From: Alphaproteobacteria bacterium | GTDB lineage: Bacteria > Pseudomonadota > Alphaproteobacteria > Sphingomonadales > Kordiimonadaceae | Assembly (NCBI GenBank): GCA_006226495.1 | Contig: SBGU01000031.1 | Span: 18,193 to 82,192, forward strand | Direction of reading: 5' to 3' | DNA: 64,000 bases | Shown: in pieces, positions 15,924-25,892 of the stretch | Position numbering within the stretch: position 1 is the first letter of the stretch | Layout: each line of letters opens with the position of its first letter | The notes under the pieces: generated by a model | The model's input: the letters and a program-made list of their open reading frames with translations, nothing else | What the model was told of the DNA's origin: nothing | The model's database searches: none | Position numbers and translations under genes: made by a program

Positions 15924-18896
15924 CTAGAAGCGGAACCGGCCACCGAGCAGGAACCGGCGCGGACCCGAGTTATAGCGGAAAGGCAGATTCTCGAACTGGA
16001 GATACTCGCTCTGCGCTTCCTTGGTGATATTCACCGCTTCGGCCGTCAGGTCGAAATTGTCGGTGACATGTACCACAAGCTGGGCGTCGAGTTGGCCGTA
16101 GGGCCTGATCCAGCGGCCGAGCGAGCGGCTGACATCGCCGTCGTTGAAGCCGAAGTTGCCGTTATAACGCTTGCTGCGCCAGGTGTAGGACACGCGGGCC
16201 TCGAACAGGTCCTGCTGGTAATAGACCTGGGCGTTGGCCGAATGTTTGGATACGCCCGGGATCGGCAGGCCTTCGTCGAAATCGTTGTAGCTCGAGCTCG
16301 TGCTGTCCGAGAAGGTATAGTTGGCGATGAAACCGCCGCCCCACTCGAAGGCATATTGCCCGCCGATTTCGAAACCGCGGATGCGGCCGCCCTCGCCGTT
16401 TTCAGGCAGGGATACCGGGCCAAGGCGCCCGCCAGCCTGGTCGTTCACGAAAATCGGCACGGTGTTGGTGACAATGAAGCTGTCCACCTCTTTCCAGAAG
16501 CCGCTGACCGAGATCAGGCCTTCGCTGCCGATATAATATTCGTACCCGAGGTCCATCTGGGTGGCGCGGAACGGGTCAAGCTCCGGGTTGCCCGAGCTGC
16601 CGTTCACGAACTCGAACAGGTTGGTGTCCGGGTTGCGGTTGAAGAAGGTTTCGAAACCGCGGCCCAGGTCAAAGAGGCGCTGGCGCGCAACCACGCGGGC
16701 GGCAGATGCCCGTACCTTCGAGTTTTCATCCAGGTTCAGGACCACGTTGGCGCTGGGCAGGATGTCGGTGTAGGAGCGCGAGGTGCGGATGGTATCCGCG
16801 TCCCGAAGCACGCCGTTCCAGCTATCGGTCCCCCAATAGGTGGGGTCTGCGCCCGCCGGCGTGCCCTGGTCGACCGTCAGGTCGGTGCGCACGATGCGGA
16901 CACCCACATTCACATGGTAGGTATCGGCTTCATCGCCGACATCTGCCATCAGGTAACCGGACGTGGTTTTTTCCTTCACCTTGAAGCTGTTCAGCGGGTC
17001 AATGAAACGGCTGAACGGGGTATCGGGATACAGCGACTGTATCCAGGCAAGGCCGTCGACCATCTGGCCGCGGTCCTGCGCCAGAAGGGTGTCGGTGCCG
17101 CCACCGCCATTGCCGCCCCAGAAACCGTTGATGGTTTCAACCCGGCCCGAATTGGACGTGAAGGTATCGAACGGCGTGATAAGGGGCGGGCTGTTGCCAA
17201 AACGGTTGTCACAGCCACCCGGGATACCCGGCGTACCGGCCGGCAATTCACAGGACTTGAAGCCGATGGCGCCATCCTGGAAATAGCCGTAGGGCGTCCA
17301 GTTCTGGCCAAAGTCGGTGCCGTCCAGTTCGCCCTTGCCGGAATAGTCGGCCAGGTAACGCGCCTGTTCGAAATCGATATCGCGCACGGCATAGCGCGCA
17401 CCGGCACTGATGGTCACATTGCCCGACGAAATGAATTCGGGATCGTAGGCAATGTCGCCGCGTACCGAATAGTTCTCGAGGTCGGAGGCATTGTCGAACA
17501 ACCAGTGCGACTTGAAGAAGCCATACGCCGGGTTGGTGAACAGGTCCGGCACATCCACGAGCGTGAACGAAGGCAGGGTGCCGTCGCCATTGTCGTAGGT
17601 ATAGCGGAAGTTCGCCGGCGCATCCGGGTTGGCCGCCTGGTGGCTGTAGCCGGTCGAGCTCGATGCATCGGCGGTCGGTACACTATATTGTGTGTAACGC
17701 ACGTCGTTGTTGGCATTCAGGCTGGTCATGCTGGATTTGGCATAAGCACCCTTGATGCTGCCGCGCCAGCGCCCGCCATCATCGAAATTCATGCCGAGCT
17801 GGATATTGTCAGCCTTGGTTTTTGTGGTCTGCACGAAGGAAATCGCTTCAGCAGAATTGGCGATGAAGGTACCGCGTTCGAGCACATTGTTGGCGCCGAT
17901 CACGATATCATAGTCCGGATCGAGACCCGGGCTCTCGAGGTTCATCGGATATTTGATCGATGCTTCCTGGGTTGCGACCGTCAGGTCCGAATGGAACCAG
18001 TTGGCTTCGACCGTAAAGGCCTCGGTTACACGCGCTTCGGCACCCAGGCTGAAACCCCAGCGCTCGCGCTCCTCGTCCCGGTCGGTGACATAGCGGTATT
18101 CCGGTGCGTAATAATTCTGCACCGTGCCCGCGTCGGCCCGGTTCGACAGCACCCAGTTGCCGCGGTTGTCGCCGCCCATGACGTTGGTATGCAGGTTCTG
18201 CTTGTCGTAGGACGCGGTCGCGATCAGGCCGAATTTATCCTCGTTCTTGTAACCGACAGCCACGGCACCCGTGGGTTCCCAGCCGCCGATTTCCGACCCC
18301 TTGCTCATGCGGCCGTTGCCGGCGACGGTCAGGCCGTCGTCAAGCGCGAGCGGGCTGCGGGTCTTGAGGTTGATGATACCGCCAAGGCCGCCTTCAAGGA
18401 GCGAGGCATTGGGGCTTTTATACACATCCACACCGCCGATCAGTTCGGCCGGGATGCCTTCCAGCGAGTCCTGCTTGCGGTCGCCGCCTTCACCCAGGCG
18501 GAATACCTCGAGGCCGGTCAGGAACACTTCGCCGTTCAACACGGTGACGTTCTGGTCAAGGCCGCGGATACGCACCGTGGTGCCCTGCCCGTTGTCGCGG
18601 TCGATCTGTACACCCGAAAGGCGCTGCAGGGATTCCGCCACGTTCTGGTCCGGGAACTTGCCGATATCCTCGGCAGTCACGGATTCCAGAAACAAGTTGG
18701 AGTTGCGTTTATTGGAAAGCGCATCGGCAAGCGAAGCCCGGAAACCGGTAACGGTGATTTCCTCGATTTCCTTCGCGTCGCTGTCGGCGCTGGTATCCTG
18801 GGCAAGCGCGGGATGCGCAGCCAGAAGGCCGCACAGGGACGTGGCGGCCAGAAGCGCTTGGCGCCGGGCAAACCGGCGGCGTGATAGTACGGTCAT
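15924..18896 (-). CDS. TonB-dependent receptor of the LacI/GH3 locus
   Basis: 990 aa from ATG 18896 (ribosome site GGGAGGAGA). The signal peptide contains RRRFARRQALLAATSLCGLLAAHPALA. Then come EIEEITVTGFRASLADALSNKR and the plug signature FPDQNVAESLQRLSGVQIDRDNG and IRGLDQNVTVLNGE; the barrel ends PRRFLLGGRFRF with terminal Phe. It belongs to the same carbohydrate-receptor group as the receptors at 6975 and 50280 but is not a close duplicate. Upstream lie AGCGCT-centred palindromes and the LacI gene in the same orientation. Uptake of beta-glucosides or gluco-oligosaccharides is inferred from the GH3 partner. Confidence 0.9.
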   Translation of the reverse strand: MTVLSRRRFARRQALLAATSLCGLLAAHPALAQDTSADSDAKEIEEITVTGFRASLADALSNKRNSNLFLESVTAEDIGKFPDQNVAESLQRLSGVQIDRDNGQGTTVRIRGLDQNVTVLNGEVFLTGLEVFRLGEGGDRKQDSLEGIPAELIGGVDVYKSPNASLLEGGLGGIINLKTRSPLALDDGLTVAGNGRMSKGSEIGGWEPTGAVAVGYKNEDKFGLIATASYDKQNLHTNVMGGDNRGNWVLSNRADAGTVQNYYAPEYRYVTDRDEERERWGFSLGAEARVTEAFTVEANWFHSDLTVATQEASIKYPMNLESPGLDPDYDIVIGANNVLERGTFIANSAEAISFVQTTKTKADNIQLGMNFDDGGRWRGSIKGAYAKSSMTSLNANNDVRYTQYSVPTADASSSTGYSHQAANPDAPANFRYTYDNGDGTLPSFTLVDVPDLFTNPAYGFFKSHWLFDNASDLENYSVRGDIAYDPEFISSGNVTISAGARYAVRDIDFEQARYLADYSGKGELDGTDFGQNWTPYGYFQDGAIGFKSCELPAGTPGIPGGCDNRFGNSPPLITPFDTFTSNSGRVETINGFWGGNGGGGTDTLLAQDRGQMVDGLAWIQSLYPDTPFSRFIDPLNSFKVKEKTTSGYLMADVGDEADTYHVNVGVRIVRTDLTVDQGTPAGADPTYWGTDSWNGVLRDADTIRTSRSYTDILPSANVVLNLDENSKVRASAARVVARQRLFDLGRGFETFFNRNPDTNLFEFVNGSSGNPELDPFRATQMDLGYEYYIGSEGLISVSGFWKEVDSFIVTNTVPIFVNDQAGGRLGPVSLPENGEGGRIRGFEIGGQYAFEWGGGFIANYTFSDSTSSSYNDFDEGLPIPGVSKHSANAQVYYQQDLFEARVSYTWRSKRYNGNFGFNDGDVSRSLGRWIRPYGQLDAQLVVHVTDNFDLTAEAVNITKEAQSEYLQFENLPFRYNSGPRRFLLGGRFRF

Positions 18897-18938
18897 GTTA
18901 TCTCCTCCCAGACTGTGAACAGCACTGACCCTTCCAAC

Positions 18939-18952
18939 TGACAGCGCTGTCA
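18939..18952. promoter_or_regulatory. AGCGCT-centred palindrome upstream of TonB receptor
   Basis: TGACAGCGCTGTCA is a perfect 14-bp palindrome 43 bp upstream of the receptor ATG, a typical LacI-family operator position. A related imperfect site, TGAAAGCGCTTCCA, lies at 18996-19009. Confidence 0.6.
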
Positions 18953-18995
18953 AGAATGTGTGTAATACATGCCGGAGACTGAGTCCAGAATTTTC

Positions 18996-19009
18996 TGAAA
19001 GCGCTTCCA
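18996..19009. promoter_or_regulatory. Second AGCGCT-centred LacI-type site
   Basis: TGAAAGCGCTTCCA, an imperfect inverted repeat 57 bp (start to start) from the site at 18939. LacI-family proteins usually bind inverted repeats with a central CG, as here. Confidence 0.5.
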
Positions 19010-19067
19010 TATTTTTTCAGAAACGCATGACGGCATGGGGAGGCATGCCGCCGGAACGTTAGCGCTA

Positions 19068-20099
19068 TCATTTCTGGCGTGGCGGTACCACCGAATGGCG
19101 TTCGATGAATTCCACCTTCATCACGGTGGGCAGTTCGGCACCGATATCGGTGCCTTCGCGCATGGCCAACAACCGCTCCACCGCCTGGGCCGCCATTTCC
19201 TCGACCGGCTGCCGCACGGTCGTAAGGGGCGGGGAAACGCGGGAGGCCAAGGCAATGTCGTCATATCCGGCCACCGAAAGGTCTGCCGGCACATGCAGGC
19301 CGATCTCGTCTGCCGCCACAATCACGCCCGCTGCCATATCGTCGTTGCAGGCAAAAATGGCGGTCGGTTTTTCCGCGTTCGACAGGATTTTCCGGGCCGC
19401 GGCGACACCACTTTCAAAACTGTAGTCGCCCTGCCCGACCCACTGGTCGCGGACCGGCAAACCATGCTTTTGCATCACGTCTCTGAAAGCGTTTTCACGC
19501 TCGTGGGCGTCCGCATGTTCACGGTCTCCCCGGATGAATCCAATGTCCTTATGGCCCTTGGCGATCAGATATTCAGCCACCTCGCCGGCGGCATGGAAAT
19601 CGTCGATCACCACCGACGGCATGCCGTCATAGGGCGCACTGGGGGCAATGCGCACGGTGGGGATGCGTTTCTTGTGCAGGGCGGCCAGCACCACCTTGTT
19701 GTCGCACACGGGCGGCGCCAGGATAACCCCGGTCAGTTGCAGCTTGGTCAGGAACGATTCGATGTCGGCAAGGCTGCTGCCTTTTTCGAACAATTCCACC
19801 ACCAGATGCAAACCGGCTTTCTGGGACCGCTGCATGGCACCACGCTGCATGCCGGACAGATAGTCGCCGCGCGGGTCGTCGAACAACAGCCCGATCAGGT
19901 AGGAGCGGTCGCCCGCTAGGCTGCGCGCAAACAGGTTGGGCTGATACTGCAGCTTGGACACAGCCGCCATCACGGCGTTTTTCTTGTCCTCGCGCACATA
20001 TTTTTCACCGTTCAATACCCGCGACACGGTGGTAACCGAAACGCCGGCCACCCGCGCCACGTCAGCGATGGTAATTTTTGCGGATTTATCGTCACTCAT
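19068..20099 (-). CDS. LacI-family transcriptional regulator
   Basis: 343 aa, full length. Residues 9-56 form the LacI helix-turn-helix and hinge: ITIADVARVAGVSVTTVSRVLNGEKYVREDKKNAVMAAVSKLQYQPN. The sugar-binding domain follows with SYLIGLLFDDPRGDYLSGMQRGAMQ, AIFACNDDMAAGVIVAADEIG and LSVAGYDDIALASRVSPPLTTVRQP, all standard. It is encoded upstream of and in line with the TonB receptor, so it is the probable local regulator responding to a glucoside or its phosphate-free product. A likely autoregulatory site, TGGAAACGTTTTCA, lies at 20130-20143 just upstream. That site is AACGTT-centred, while the receptor sites are AGCGCT-centred. Confidence 0.88.
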   Translation of the reverse strand: MSDDKSAKITIADVARVAGVSVTTVSRVLNGEKYVREDKKNAVMAAVSKLQYQPNLFARSLAGDRSYLIGLLFDDPRGDYLSGMQRGAMQRSQKAGLHLVVELFEKGSSLADIESFLTKLQLTGVILAPPVCDNKVVLAALHKKRIPTVRIAPSAPYDGMPSVVIDDFHAAGEVAEYLIAKGHKDIGFIRGDREHADAHERENAFRDVMQKHGLPVRDQWVGQGDYSFESGVAAARKILSNAEKPTAIFACNDDMAAGVIVAADEIGLHVPADLSVAGYDDIALASRVSPPLTTVRQPVEEMAAQAVERLLAMREGTDIGAELPTVMKVEFIERHSVVPPRQK

Positions 20100-20129
20100 T
20101 CAGCTTGATGCCCCGATACTGTGGACCCA

Positions 20130-20143
20130 TGGAAACGTTTTCA
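20130..20143. promoter_or_regulatory. LacI-type operator upstream of lacI-family gene
   Basis: TGGAAACGTTTTCA, a near-perfect inverted repeat with AACGTT centre, 31 bp upstream of the regulator start. This is a classic autoregulatory position. Confidence 0.55.
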
Positions 20144-20184
20144 TATCACCGTTTTCCGGGCAGTCCAAGACCGTGGGCACAAGC

Positions 20185-21639
<1,455 letters not shown>

Positions 21640-21666
21640 TCAAACTGCACAACGGTTACCCAAAAC

Positions 21667-21752
21667 ACTGTTCGGGCTGAACCTGTCGAAGCCCATGGCC
21701 ACCACTTGAGCGCAGGCAATGCCCTTCGACAGGCTCAGGGCGAACGGAACAC
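21667..21752. repeat. Intergenic inverted repeat (TTCGACAGG-CTCAG type)
   Basis: Two facing copies of a short dispersed sequence: the arm at 21667-21693 and the arm at 21721-21752 share CTTCGACAGG(C/T)TCAG in opposite orientation. This type of intergenic palindromic repeat is widespread in alphaproteobacterial genomes. It fills the gap between dihydropyrimidinase and the permease. Confidence 0.6.
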
Positions 21753-21754
21753 TG

Positions 21755-23200
21755 TCAGGCCGCGCGCTTCTTGGCTTTCGGCTTCGGCAACACCAGATAA
21801 AGCCCGCCGGCCACAAACAGCCCGACAAACCAGGCATAACCGTAGATCGCATCAAAAATGGCCGGCACGCTGTCCAGAGCGCCCGCCGCGTGCAGGAAAC
21901 CCGGCAGGTTGGGCAGCACACCCACCACCAGTGCAATCAGGCCTGCCCGGTTCCAGGTGCCATAAGCTCCGTCGTGCCGGAAGGCATCCTCCAGCTTCAG
22001 CGCGCATTTGCGCACGATGAAATAGTCCACCAGCAGGATGCCGGCGATCGGCCCCAGAAGCGCCGAATAACCGATCAGCCAGGTGAACAGGAAACCACCC
22101 GCAGTTTCCAACAGCTTCCAGGGGAAGATGGCAATGCCGATACCGGCGGTGATGTAACCACCCATGGTGTAGCTGATGCGGCTGGGTGCCAGGTTCGAGA
22201 AACCATAAGCCGGCGCCACCACGTTGGCGGCCAGGTTGGTGGTCAGGGTCGCGACAATCAGCGCAAACAGCGCGATCACGACACCAAAGCCGCCCATGCG
22301 GCCCGCAAGGGTGACCGGGTCCCAGATCGCTTCACCATAAATGGTCACGGTCGCGGATGTTACCGCCACGCCGATGAAACAGAACAGCGCCATGGGAATC
22401 GGCAGTCCGATGGCCTGGCCCAGCATCTGGTCCTTCTGGGTTTTGGCGAAGCGCGTGAAATCGGGGATATTGAGCGCGACCGTGGCCCAGAAGCCGACCA
22501 TGGCGGTCAGGCTGGCGATGAACACAGCCATGAACTGGCCTTCGCGCGCGCCGCCCGGGCCAAACTGGCTGGGCGCCGACAGCATGGCACCGAAGCCGCC
22601 CGCCTTCAGGTAGGCCCACAGAAGAAGCGCAAGCCCCATCAGGATCAGGAACGGCGCGGCGTAGGTTTCGAGCCAGCGGATCGATTCCGTGCCGTTTTTG
22701 ATGAAATAGAGATGGATGGCCCAGAAACCCAGGAAACACAGGGTCTGGACAATATCGATGCCCAGAAACGGCAAGGGTGTGCCGGCCACGGCGCCGTCCG
22801 TCAGGCTGGAAAGGATCACATAGATGGCCGAGCCGCCAACCCAGGTCTGGATACCGAACCAGCCACAGGCGACCAGCCCACGCGCCAGGGCGGGAATACG
22901 CGCCCCCTTGGTGCCGAAGGCCGAACGCAACAGCACCGGGAACGGGATGCCGTGTTTGGCGCCGGCATGGCCGATCAGCACCATCGGGATCAGTACGATC
23001 ATATTGCCCAAAAGCACGGTCAGCACCGCCTGCCACCAGTTCATGCCTTCACTGACCAGCCCTGCGGCCAGCATATAGGTGGGCACACACACCACCATGG
23101 CGACCCAAAGGGCGGCATAGGCCTTCCAGTCCCAGGTGCGGGTGGCTTCGGTTGTGGGCGCAAGGTCGGTGTTCCACAGGTCGGCGTCGTAATTCTGCAT
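21755..23200 (-). CDS. NCS1-family nucleobase:cation symporter (uracil/thymine-type)
   Basis: 481 aa with about 12 membrane segments. NCS1 features are visible: NTDLAPTTEATRTWDWKAYAALWVAMVVCVPTYMLAAGL at the N-terminus, the HAGAKHGIPFPVLLRSAFGTKGARIPALARGLVACGWFGIQTWVGG core, and NIPDFTRFAKTQKDQMLGQAIGLP, the conserved DFTRF/A-type loop that contributes to substrate binding. The family imports uracil, thymine, hydantoin, allantoin or cytosine with Na+ or H+. Placement between beta-ureidopropionase and dihydropyrimidinase points to uracil/thymine or dihydro-forms. It starts at ATG 23200 after GGGGGGA. Confidence 0.88.
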   Translation of the reverse strand: MQNYDADLWNTDLAPTTEATRTWDWKAYAALWVAMVVCVPTYMLAAGLVSEGMNWWQAVLTVLLGNMIVLIPMVLIGHAGAKHGIPFPVLLRSAFGTKGARIPALARGLVACGWFGIQTWVGGSAIYVILSSLTDGAVAGTPLPFLGIDIVQTLCFLGFWAIHLYFIKNGTESIRWLETYAAPFLILMGLALLLWAYLKAGGFGAMLSAPSQFGPGGAREGQFMAVFIASLTAMVGFWATVALNIPDFTRFAKTQKDQMLGQAIGLPIPMALFCFIGVAVTSATVTIYGEAIWDPVTLAGRMGGFGVVIALFALIVATLTTNLAANVVAPAYGFSNLAPSRISYTMGGYITAGIGIAIFPWKLLETAGGFLFTWLIGYSALLGPIAGILLVDYFIVRKCALKLEDAFRHDGAYGTWNRAGLIALVVGVLPNLPGFLHAAGALDSVPAIFDAIYGYAWFVGLFVAGGLYLVLPKPKAKKRAA

Positions 23201-23367
23201 CAGTCCCCCCTGCCCGCACGGTGCGGGCGTCAGCTTGTGTCTGTTGTCTACTCCTGACTTCTGTACGCTTTACTGGCTGACACGGGCGGTACCGGTCCCT
23301 CCGGTCCGCGCCTTATATGGTCGTGCGGGGCACCCCCACGCGCCCCAACTGGTCTTGTCTCCGTCAA

Positions 23368-23453
23368 CTGGATTCGCCGGTCAAGCCGGCGAATGACGAG
23401 AGTAATAAGCCCTCTCTTCTGTCGTCACCCGCCGACTTGATCGGCGGGTCCAG
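23368..23453. repeat. Inverted pair of GTCATYCGCCGACTTGATCGGCG-type repeats
   Basis: The arm at 23368-23402 and the arm at 23421-23453 are facing copies of the common alphaproteobacterial palindrome family (GTCA-CCCG-CGACTTGATCG-CGGGTCCAG). They lie in the 280-bp gap between the permease start (23200) and beta-ureidopropionase stop (23481) and may fold as a large stem. They interrupt the operon and could act as an RNA-stability element. Confidence 0.6.
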
Positions 23454-23480
23454 CAGCTCGGCCTCTGCCACCCGGAAGCC

Positions 23481-24350
23481 CTATTCCCCCGCCACCAGCG
23501 GGCCATAGGTATCGGGCCGGCGGTCGCGGAAGAACTGCCACAGGTTCCGCACTTCCCGAACCATGCCCATATCCATGTCATGGATCAACAGTTCGTCTTC
23601 GGTGCGGCTGGCCTGTTTTTCGATCTGGCCGCGCGGGTTCACAAAATAGCTCTGGCCGTAAAACTCGCCGATATTCCAAGGCGCTTCGGTGCCGACCCGG
23701 TTGATGGCGCCGATGAAACAGCCATTGGCTGCGGCGGACGCCGGCTGCTCCAGCTTCCACAGATATTCCGAAAGCCCGGCCACGGTGGCGGACGGGTTGA
23801 CGATATATTCGGCACCGTTCAGCGCCAGCGCACGCCAGCCTTCCGGGAAGTGACGGTCGTAACAGATATAGACCCCCAGCTTGCAATATTGGGTCTGGAA
23901 CACCGGCCAGTTGGAGGCACCGGGCTTGAAGAAAAATTTCTCCCAGAAGCCGGCCACCTGCGGGATATGCGTCTTCCTGTATTTGCCGAGGTACGAGCCA
24001 TCGGCGTCGATCACCGCAGCGGTGTTATAGTAGATGCCGGTCACCGCATCCTGCTCGTAGATCGGCACCACGATCACCATGCGGTATTTTTTGGCATATT
24101 CCTGCATCAGCCTGGTGGTCGGGCCATCGGGGATCGCTTCTGCGGCATCGTACCATTTGGCGTCCTGGCTCGGGCAAAAATAGGGCTGGGTGAACACTTC
24201 CTGGAAGCACAGGACCTGCACCCCGGCTTCGCCCGCCTTTTCGATATAGGGAATATGCGCCTCGATCATCGCCTTGCGGATGGTCTCCGGGCTTTCATCG
24301 GTGGATGCCTTCAGGCCCAACTGGATCAGCCCGCCCCTCAGTGTCGACAT
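23481..24350 (-). CDS. Beta-ureidopropionase / N-carbamoyl-beta-alanine amidohydrolase (nitrilase superfamily)
   Basis: 289 aa. The catalytic triad of the C-N hydrolase superfamily is visible: Glu in LCFQEVFTQPYF, Lys in GKYRKTHIPQ, and Cys in GVYICYDRHFPEGWR. The FTQPYFCP and AAVIDADGSYLGKYRK segments fit the N-carbamoyl-beta-alanine branch. It releases CO2 and ammonia from N-carbamoyl-beta-alanine to give beta-alanine (or beta-aminoisobutyrate from thymine). Its neighbours supply the preceding steps (PreTA, dihydropyrimidinase). Confidence 0.9.
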   Translation of the reverse strand: MSTLRGGLIQLGLKASTDESPETIRKAMIEAHIPYIEKAGEAGVQVLCFQEVFTQPYFCPSQDAKWYDAAEAIPDGPTTRLMQEYAKKYRMVIVVPIYEQDAVTGIYYNTAAVIDADGSYLGKYRKTHIPQVAGFWEKFFFKPGASNWPVFQTQYCKLGVYICYDRHFPEGWRALALNGAEYIVNPSATVAGLSEYLWKLEQPASAAANGCFIGAINRVGTEAPWNIGEFYGQSYFVNPRGQIEKQASRTEDELLIHDMDMGMVREVRNLWQFFRDRRPDTYGPLVAGE

Positions 24351-24378
24351 GGATGTTTCTCCCTCTCGGACCCGGCCG

Positions 24379-25872
24379 TCAGTGGCTCGGGAATGTAAAT
24401 TGTGCGCCGGCGCGGATGCCCGTCGGCCAGCGGGATGTAACGGTCTTCAGCCGGGTGTAGAAATGCACCGCTTCGGGTCCATAAATGCCATGGGCCCCGA
24501 AGATGGAGCGTTTCCAGCCGCCAAAACTGTGATACGCCACCGGCACCGGGATCGGCACATTGATGCCGACCATGCCGACCTGGATGCGGGCGGCAAAATC
24601 GCGCGCTGCGTCGCCGTCGCGGGTGAAGATGGCGGTGCCGTTGCCATACTGATGTTTGTTGATCAGATCGACCGCGCTGTCATAGCTGTCGGCCCTGAGC
24701 ACACTTAAGACCGGGCCGAATATTTCCTCGCGGTACACGGTCATCTCGGGCGTGACATGGTCCAGAAGCGTACCGCCAACCCAGAAACCGCCTTCATAGC
24801 CCTGCAGCCGCAGGCCCCGGCCATCGACGACAACCCTGGCGCCTTCTTCCGCGCCCTTCGAGATCAGGCTTTCGATACGTTCCTGCGCGGCGCGGGTGAT
24901 CACCGGGCCCATTTCGGCCTGCGGGTCGGTCGCGGGACCGATCTTGAGCGCGCTCACACGCGGCGCTAGTTTCTTGACCAATTTGTCGGCGGTTTCCTGC
25001 CCCACCGGCACGGCAACCGAAATGGCCATGCAGCGTTCGCCGGCAGACCCGAAACCCGCGCCCATCAGCGCATCCGCCGCCTGGTCCATGTCGGCGTCCG
25101 GCAGGATCACCATATGGTTCTTGGCACCGCCCAGCGCCTGCACCCGTTTGCCCGCCGCGCAGCCGCGGGTATAGACATATTCGGCAATGGGGGTCGACCC
25201 CACGAAGCTGACCGCCTGGATATCGCCATGATCCAGCACCGCATCCACCGCATCCTTGCCGCCATGCACCACGTTCAGGACACCCGCCGGCAGGCCGGCT
25301 TCGGCGAACAGGTCATGCACCAGGTTGGCGCTCGAAGGATCACGCTCCGACGGTTTCAGGATGAAGGTATTGCCGCATGCCACCGCCATCGGGATCATCC
25401 ACAAGGGCACCATGGCCGGGAAATTGAAGGGCGTGATGCCGGCCACAACCCCCAGCGCCTGCCGGTCGGCCATGGTGTCGATGCCGGGACCGACATCGCG
25501 GCTATAGTCGCCCTTCAACAGTTCGGGGATGCCGGCGGCATATTCCACCACCTCCAGCGCGCGCGCCACTTCCCCCAGCGCATCATCATGGGTTTTGCCA
25601 TGTTCCTCTGAAATCGCACGCGCAACATCGTCCTTGCGGGCTTCGAGAATCTCGCGCAGGCGGAACATCACCCGCGCACGTTTGGCAGGCGGCGTGCCGG
25701 CCCAGTCCGGCAGGGCTTCCTTGGCGGCGGCCACGGCAGCAGCGACATCCTCGGCCGTGCCCATGCAGACGGTGCCGGTCTGTTCCCCGGTCGCCGGGTT
25801 GTAAACCGGGCTCACGCTGGCGCTGATGCCCGGGGTGCGGTGGCCCGCGATGATATGTTCAATGCGTTTCAT
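24379..25872 (-). CDS. mmsA: (Methyl)malonate-semialdehyde dehydrogenase, CoA-acylating
   Basis: 497 aa aldehyde dehydrogenase superfamily member. The catalytic cysteine lies in GSAGERCMAISVAVPVG, the pattern specific to CoA-acylating MMSDH/IolA enzymes, rather than the usual GQxC. GITPFNFPAMVPLWMIPMAVACGNTFILKPSERDPS and the C-terminal GINVPIPVPVAYHSFGGWKRSIFG are also diagnostic. In this operon it would convert malonate semialdehyde (from beta-alanine) to acetyl-CoA, and methylmalonate semialdehyde (from thymine) to propionyl-CoA. The aminotransferase that makes these semialdehydes is not in the window. Confidence 0.92.
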   Translation of the reverse strand: MKRIEHIIAGHRTPGISASVSPVYNPATGEQTGTVCMGTAEDVAAAVAAAKEALPDWAGTPPAKRARVMFRLREILEARKDDVARAISEEHGKTHDDALGEVARALEVVEYAAGIPELLKGDYSRDVGPGIDTMADRQALGVVAGITPFNFPAMVPLWMIPMAVACGNTFILKPSERDPSSANLVHDLFAEAGLPAGVLNVVHGGKDAVDAVLDHGDIQAVSFVGSTPIAEYVYTRGCAAGKRVQALGGAKNHMVILPDADMDQAADALMGAGFGSAGERCMAISVAVPVGQETADKLVKKLAPRVSALKIGPATDPQAEMGPVITRAAQERIESLISKGAEEGARVVVDGRGLRLQGYEGGFWVGGTLLDHVTPEMTVYREEIFGPVLSVLRADSYDSAVDLINKHQYGNGTAIFTRDGDAARDFAARIQVGMVGINVPIPVPVAYHSFGGWKRSIFGAHGIYGPEAVHFYTRLKTVTSRWPTGIRAGAQFTFPSH

Positions 25873-25892
25873 GCACGTGCCTTCCGTCTTTT

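Noticed and set aside
15909..18884. A 991-codon open frame on the plus strand opposite a TonB receptor
   Set aside because: It mirrors the receptor frame, has no recognisable motif and no ribosome site; a high-GC shadow.
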